Assembly (NCBI GenBank): GCA_020636105.1
Contig: JACJYL010000002.1
Span: 1,392,001-1,456,000, forward strand
Length of the DNA stretch: 64,000 nt
Direction of reading: 5' to 3'
DNA from: Lewinellaceae bacterium
Lineage (GTDB): Bacteria > Bacteroidota > Bacteroidia > Chitinophagales > Saprospiraceae
Shown one piece after another: positions 59,919-64,000 of this stretch. The translations under genes were made by a program, and so were the position numbers. The notes under the pieces were generated by a model, which had not been told where the DNA came from, ran no database searches, and was given only the letters and a program-made list of their open reading frames with translations. Positions within the stretch are counted from its first letter, which is position 1. Each line of letters begins with the position of its first letter.

Positions 59919-61373
59919 TTAATAATCCTCAAGGATTTTTTTTGCTTTACGGTTAATGTTTTCCTGTACGCCTGTATCTCCAAAATAATCATCCCCTTCA
60001 ATCTGGGTAGGAGCATCTCGGTACAGATCGCGTTCCCAGTTGGGATTGTTGTATTCGCCAATGGCATTACTATGCAGGATGATAAAATCTTCCGCAGCAA
60101 GAGAAGGGTTGTAAAACAGGAAATGGACATTTCGCTGCCCCGTTTTGGGAAACTCGTAGTAAGACCAAATTTCATAGGGAGGGGCAGACTGTTCCGTTTC
60201 TTCCCGCACAATGTCGTTAGGTTGTCCGTATTTGAGATAGGTATATCCCCTGTCGGTTTCAAAACCGAAACGAAACCCTGATCGGAAAGTTTTATCGACC
60301 GCAGCAGCGACTTTGATGTAGTCTCCGTAAGCTAATTTTGGATTGATCGGGTTTTTCTTGGCCCAGAAACTAAAAAGATACATACGCTGAGCCTGCTGAT
60401 TTTTATCTCTTAACATCAGGTTGACCACTTCCACGTCATTATCAGGCAAAATAGGAGTCATCGCCAACAGACTGTATCTCAATTGCTCATCGGTCAGTTC
60501 GGAAACAAACTCATCTTCGAGGTTGATATTTTCCAGAGAAATATCCTGTGCATCCAAAAACGGGTTGCTGCGTTGAAAAGGGAGGGAACGTTGGCTCAGC
60601 AATCCTTTATCACGATCGCGAACTTCCACCCTGAGCATATAATTTCCCGACCGCAATTTGGAGATATCCATTTGCATGAGCAATGGAATGATGTCTTCCG
60701 GGTGTTTTCGCTTATTGACCAAAATTTCGGTTTTTTCTTTTCCATCCTCCATCCTGCTGACGGTACAGCTGAGGATAAAATCTTCCCCGATCACTTTATC
60801 CGAATGATAAATTTCATTGTAAAACCAAAGCGTACCGGACTGTCTGGTATAAAAATTACCCGGGAGAGATTCCATAAAAAATCCGTTTTTGACAAAAGGA
60901 TTAGAAGCATCTTCACTTTTTTCTACGGAGGCCAACAGTTGAATGTCCGATTGTTTGAGTTCATCCTCCGGGAAGTCCAGGGTAACCTTGCTGTTGTATT
61001 TTTTGATATTCTTTGCATCATTCAGATCCGTCATCAGGATTTCAAGGTCGTAGGTTCCATCGGGTAACGCATATCGCTGAATCCCTGAGAAATTGATTCT
61101 TTTCACCTCTGCCGGACTATTGAGGATAAATTTATCGTAATGGGCAATGGTCTCTCCTTGTTTAAACATCACCAGCACATCCAGTGAGGCCTGTTGCAGG
61201 GAATCGTCGATCACCTGATATTTCAATGACCCTCCGGTGATAAAAAAATAAACTTCAACATAGGAGGACTGACCCGGACTCTTAAACCCGGCATAACTCA
61301 GGCTGGCCTCCATGGCCTTCATGGTTAAAGCATTAAAAAAAAGTACTGTAAAAAAAAGAATTCTGATATTCAT
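59919..61373 (-). CDS. GWxTD-domain protein, exported
   Basis: The 484-residue protein begins with a signal peptide (MNIRILFFTVLFFNALTMKA) and has an N-terminal beta-sandwich region of about 270 residues. The C-terminal part carries the GWxTD pattern in diverged form: FRSGFRFGFETDRGYTYLKY, with GQPNDI and PPYEIWSYYEFPKTGQRNVH, typical of the domain. GWxTD proteins are Bacteroidota envelope proteins of unknown function. It ends the minus-strand group with the small membrane gene. Confidence 0.85.
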   Translation of the reverse strand: MNIRILFFTVLFFNALTMKAMEASLSYAGFKSPGQSSYVEVYFFITGGSLKYQVIDDSLQQASLDVLVMFKQGETIAHYDKFILNSPAEVKRINFSGIQRYALPDGTYDLEILMTDLNDAKNIKKYNSKVTLDFPEDELKQSDIQLLASVEKSEDASNPFVKNGFFMESLPGNFYTRQSGTLWFYNEIYHSDKVIGEDFILSCTVSRMEDGKEKTEILVNKRKHPEDIIPLLMQMDISKLRSGNYMLRVEVRDRDKGLLSQRSLPFQRSNPFLDAQDISLENINLEDEFVSELTDEQLRYSLLAMTPILPDNDVEVVNLMLRDKNQQAQRMYLFSFWAKKNPINPKLAYGDYIKVAAAVDKTFRSGFRFGFETDRGYTYLKYGQPNDIVREETEQSAPPYEIWSYYEFPKTGQRNVHFLFYNPSLAAEDFIILHSNAIGEYNNPNWERDLYRDAPTQIEGDDYFGDTGVQENINRKAKKILEDY

Positions 61374-61644
61374 CTTGACGAAAATTAAGGTTAATGTCGC
61401 GGTTTTCTTTCACCGGAACGGAATGCTTAATGATGACACGACACTAGAATTTATAAAGCTACGCAAGAATTACAATAATAGCAAGCTATTCATCCCGTTT
61501 CCGGAGTTCAAATTATTGTAAAAGTCAGGTTTTAGACGAAAAGAAAAGCAGTTCTTTCCAGGAAGATTGTTGCCCCGGAAAGGAAACAAAAGAGGCATTA
61601 TTCCACGAATTTAAGCCCGGATAAAAGTGATCTCGCAAAAGCGA

Positions 61645-62031
61645 TCATTCATCTTCCTTCAAGGCCACCTTACTCAGGTTGAACTGGAAAACAGAATTTC
61701 TTATTTTTGTGGTAAGTACGAGTGTGGAATCACTCAGAGATTTGATTTCATAATCGACATCAATTCTTCCTTCCCGTTGTTCAATCTTTCCTTCCACAAC
61801 GTTAAAATTGACGCTTTCCGGACTTCCGGTGACATTGGTTCTTAAGGATCCATCCTGGGAAAAATCAAAAAACAAGCCCGTGAGTAATTCGGTCGGCTTT
61901 CCGTTATTAGTTGCCGTTTCCAGCTCCCATCTTCCATAAATTGCATCATAATTTTCTTTGGGTTCTGACACACAAGCCGATTGGTAAAGGACCAAAAGCA
62001 ATACCAGGCTCCTGAAAAGAAGTTTCTTCAT
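61645..62031 (-). CDS. Lipocalin-like lipoprotein, 128 aa
   Basis: The lipoprotein signal (MKKLLFRSLVLLLVLYQSAC) leads to a small beta domain: YGRWELETATNNGKPTELLT, GLFFDFSQDGSLRTN and the strand DYEIKSLSDSTLVLTT, KIRNSVFQFNLSKV. This is the layout of lipocalin-like (DUF4488/DUF5004-type) Bacteroidota proteins. The ligand is unknown. It is divergent from the small acidic gene at 62117 with an 85-bp gap. Confidence 0.7.
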   Translation of the reverse strand: MKKLLFRSLVLLLVLYQSACVSEPKENYDAIYGRWELETATNNGKPTELLTGLFFDFSQDGSLRTNVTGSPESVNFNVVEGKIEQREGRIDVDYEIKSLSDSTLVLTTKIRNSVFQFNLSKVALKEDE

Positions 62032-62086
62032 GCTTTGTATTTTTTGTAAAAGTAATTAAATTTTCATTTTTTGATCTTCAGACTAT

Positions 62087-62094
62087 TACTTTTG
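62087..62094 (+). promoter_or_regulatory. Bacteroidota -7 element for the acidic-tail gene
   Basis: TACTTTTG matches TAnnTTTG and is 22 bp before the ATG at 62117. It overlaps the region of the alternative TTG start at 62096, which argues for the ATG. Confidence 0.55.
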
Positions 62095-62116
62095 CTTGAG
62101 AAAAAGAAGGATTTTA

Positions 62117-62443
62117 ATGAAATATACAAAAAACAATCTTAAAAAGCTCGAAACCCTTTTCGGTGAACTGGATTATACCATCCGTTATGAAAAGGGAAAT
62201 TTCCAGTCGGGCTACTGTATTGTGGAGGATCGCAACATGGCAGTGGTGAACAAATTCTTTGATACGGAAGGACGAATGAATGTGCTTTTTGAAATTCTTT
62301 CAAATATCGAAGTCCATGAAGAGAAGTTGACAGAAGCTTCCGCTAAAGTGTTAAAAGATATCAGTAAACTCGCTGCTAAAAACGAGGATGAGGCAAACGA
62401 GACCGAAACAAACGAGACCGAAACAAACGAGGATGAAAATTAA
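62117..62443 (+). CDS. Small protein with acidic Thr/Glu/Asn repeat tail
   Basis: I take the ATG at 62117 (MKYTKNNLKKLETLFGELD), because a promoter-like TACTTTTG overlaps the earlier TTG start at 62096. The 108-residue protein has a compact N-terminal alpha/beta part (YTIRYEKGNFQSGYCIVEDR, NMAVVNKFFDTEGRMNVLFE) of a kind seen in small Bacteroidota proteins, then helices and a low-complexity tail written as NETETNETETNEDEN, encoded by a 15-bp direct repeat. The stop overlaps the start of the MBL hydrolase gene, so the two are coupled. The function is unknown. Confidence 0.7.
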   Translation: MKYTKNNLKKLETLFGELDYTIRYEKGNFQSGYCIVEDRNMAVVNKFFDTEGRMNVLFEILSNIEVHEEKLTEASAKVLKDISKLAAKNEDEANETETNETETNEDEN

Positions 62444-63206
62444 AGTTACTTTTTTAGGAACGGGCACCTCTGTGGGGACACCGATGATCGGATGTAACTG
62501 TGAGGTATGCACTTCCTCCGACCCACGTGATTTCCGACTGCGTAATTCGGCACTTGTCAATATTGACGGCAAGAACATCCTCATTGATTGCGGGCCAGAC
62601 TTCAGGCAACAGATGCTGAGGGAAAAGGTTACTTCCCTGGACGCCATCCTCATCACCCACCTCCACAACGATCACACCATCGGATTGGATGATATCCGGC
62701 CATTTAACTTTATGAGCCGCCAGGACATGCCCGTTTATACAGACGAGTTTACAGCAAATAATTTGATTTTACGCTTCGAATACGTCTTTGGCCCCAGCCC
62801 CTACCCCGGTGCCCCAAGTGCCAATCTTATCCTCATTGATAAGGATACGCCCTTCGAAGCTGCGGGAATTCCGATCATTCCTCTGGAAGTGATTCACGGC
62901 AAATTGCCCGTTCTTGGATTTCGCTTTGGAAATTTCGCCTACGTTACGGATGCAAAAACCATTGCCGAAGAGGAAATGAAAAAGCTGGAAGGAGTGGGGT
63001 ATCTTGCATTAAACGCTTTGCAACAAACCCAGCACCACGCCCATCTGACCCTGGAGGAAGCGCTGGAGGTAATTGCGAAAATAAAGCCCCGAAAAGCTTA
63101 TATCACCCACATCAGCCATAGAATGGGCAAACAATCAGCAGTAGAGCCGACCCTTCCGGAAGGAGTGTACTTTGCTTATGACGGGCTGCAGGTAGAGTGT
63201 GGGTAG
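62433..63206 (+). CDS. PhnP-like MBL-fold hydrolase
   Basis: I start at the ATG at 62433 (MKIKVTFLGTGTSVGTPMIG), 11 bp inside the end of the previous gene; an earlier in-frame start would only add the repeat region read in another frame. The 257-residue enzyme has the Cys pair CNCEVC, the metal motif THLHNDHTIG (HxHxDH) and later ligands in YVTDAKT and THISHRMG. This wording fits PhnP-type phosphodiesterases that cleave cyclic ribose phosphates; many relatives have other phosphodiester substrates. It is cytoplasmic. Confidence 0.88.
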   Translation: MKIKVTFLGTGTSVGTPMIGCNCEVCTSSDPRDFRLRNSALVNIDGKNILIDCGPDFRQQMLREKVTSLDAILITHLHNDHTIGLDDIRPFNFMSRQDMPVYTDEFTANNLILRFEYVFGPSPYPGAPSANLILIDKDTPFEAAGIPIIPLEVIHGKLPVLGFRFGNFAYVTDAKTIAEEEMKKLEGVGYLALNALQQTQHHAHLTLEEALEVIAKIKPRKAYITHISHRMGKQSAVEPTLPEGVYFAYDGLQVECG

Positions 63207-63389
63207 AAAGAATGTAGTTGACCGGCTTTAAATTGACATTTTGAAAATTTAATCGCTGAAAATAAAAGCAGATGCAGCGCACCATAACTTTTGTTGTCCT
63301 GAAAAAATTATATATCCAGGGGCAGAGCACCGCAACCTAAATGCTCCAAAAACCACCTGAATATTTTAAATTGTTTCATTCCCGGTTAA

Positions 63390-64000
63390 TCACTTCTCCT
63401 TCACCAACAGCCAAACGGTCCCTCCTAAGTTTTCCACTCCGCCGTTCGCATTAATATCAAAACGGATATCCTCAAAATACAACCGTACCACAAGTTCTTC
63501 ATTTTCCAGATCCAGCCTGATCTCTTCCGCCTCCTTATATGGATCCAGAGGTCGGTTTTTTGCCAGGTTTTTAGCAAAACCTTCCAGGTCAACCGCTATT
63601 GATTTCCCGTTTTGATTCACAGAGAAACCTTCTTTCTTTTTAAATAACAGGCTGGGTTCATCATTTTCGTCACTACTTTCCACAGAAAAGTACTGTTTCC
63701 TCATCAGGTTGTATCCTTCAATATCAAATACCTGTAAGTAATTCCCGTAATAAGAGAACCGCTCCAGAGAGTCTTCTGCCGTGGGTTCCATGTTCCATTG
63801 GTAACGATAGGTCATACCAAGTTCACTCATCACACCTGCACCCAGCCGCTCCCGGGAATAAGCATTATTGTCTGCCGAATCCTTACGCAGGGTTTTCAGA
63901 TCAAAAGAAAGATAAGGCTGTAGCCGATCCATATCTTCCCGGTCGTCCAAAAAATCCAAAAAGGAAGACAATTCTTTTTCCATTTCAAGGGTGGGTCTTT
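63390..64000 (-). CDS. Hypothetical protein, C-terminal part (cut by window edge)
   Basis: The frame ends with TGA at 63390 and is open to the right edge of the window, so the start is not visible; an ATG at 63983 exists, but the frame continues upstream of it without a stop. The 203 visible residues are soluble, with acidic and aromatic segments (LSSFLDFLDDREDMDRLQPY, YSRERLGAGVMSELGMTYRY) and an ordered end (LYFEDIRFDINANGGVENLG, GTVWLLVKEK). I do not recognise the family. It may be the tail of a larger envelope protein. Confidence 0.6.
   Translation of the reverse strand, partial: RPTLEMEKELSSFLDFLDDREDMDRLQPYLSFDLKTLRKDSADNNAYSRERLGAGVMSELGMTYRYQWNMEPTAEDSLERFSYYGNYLQVFDIEGYNLMRKQYFSVESSDENDEPSLLFKKKEGFSVNQNGKSIAVDLEGFAKNLAKNRPLDPYKEAEEIRLDLENEELVVRLYFEDIRFDINANGGVENLGGTVWLLVKEK

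Overview
The window looks like a chromosomal segment of a marine or environmental Bacteroidota bacterium, most probably of the Saprospiria/Lewinella type (inference from gene content, no search was run). The signs are C-terminal sorting domains of the type IX secretion system, many short lipoproteins with a Cys lipobox, a TonB-dependent receptor with an N-terminal carboxypeptidase-like domain, FISUMP, DUF2911, DUF1569, DUF2027-Smr and GWxTD proteins, starts without Shine-Dalgarno sequences, and promoter matches to the Bacteroidota consensus TAnnTTTG.

Layout. 1-16.6 kb: mostly minus-strand metabolic and envelope genes (two M1 metallopeptidases, ElaA-like acetyltransferase, DUF5723 outer-membrane protein, diacylglycerol kinase, an exported HIT protein, a YddG-like exporter, an LTA-synthase-like sulfatase-fold enzyme, DUF2027-Smr, a methyltransferase, an MBL hydrolase and a D-serine dehydratase/D-threonine aldolase-like enzyme). 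16.6-22.4 kb: an M48 metalloprotease translationally coupled to a beta-barrel protein, a zinc-ribbon lipoprotein, a GH128-CBM-T9SS glucanase and a GNAT enzyme. 22.4-27.5 kb: a visibly A/T-richer accessory stretch with a FISUMP lipoprotein, a DUF1569 protein, a triply damaged lipoprotein pseudogene, a WG-repeat protein and a BRO-N/Fic gene broken by one homopolymer base. 27.7-36.3 kb: a beta-tyrosinase (tyrosine phenol-lyase) rather than a tryptophanase, an esterase, a YkgJ protein, rfbC, der, a parallel beta-helix lipoprotein, DUF2911 and a cupin. 36.3-39.3 kb: a predicted copper-type TonB receptor with a small cysteine-motif membrane protein.

39.4-53.5 kb is the core transcription-translation block, read on the minus strand: a well-formed promoter, tRNA-Thr(TGT), tRNA-Tyr, tRNA-Gly, tRNA-Thr(GGT), tuf, tRNA-Trp, secE, nusG, rplK, rplA, rplJ, rplL, rpoB, rpoC and a terminator. 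The order of the first five genes is the one known from E. coli thrU-tyrU-glyT-thrT-tufB. 53.5-64 kb: an MscS channel, an MsbA-like ABC exporter, fructose-1,6-bisphosphatase, an alpha-carbonic anhydrase lipoprotein, a GWxTD protein, a lipocalin-like lipoprotein, a small acidic protein overlapping a PhnP-like hydrolase, and a partial gene at the right edge.

The intergenic DNA is rich in structured repeats: palindromes of a CCTGCC family, a 27-bp triplication, arrays phased at 8 bp and inverted arms phased at 7 bp. I see no CRISPR array, prophage, rRNA operon or complete insertion sequence. The most unusual items are the copper-receptor locus, the M48/beta-barrel pair beside a perfect 28-bp palindrome, the damaged accessory genes and the phased repeat families. 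I did not find a clearly novel multi-gene system.
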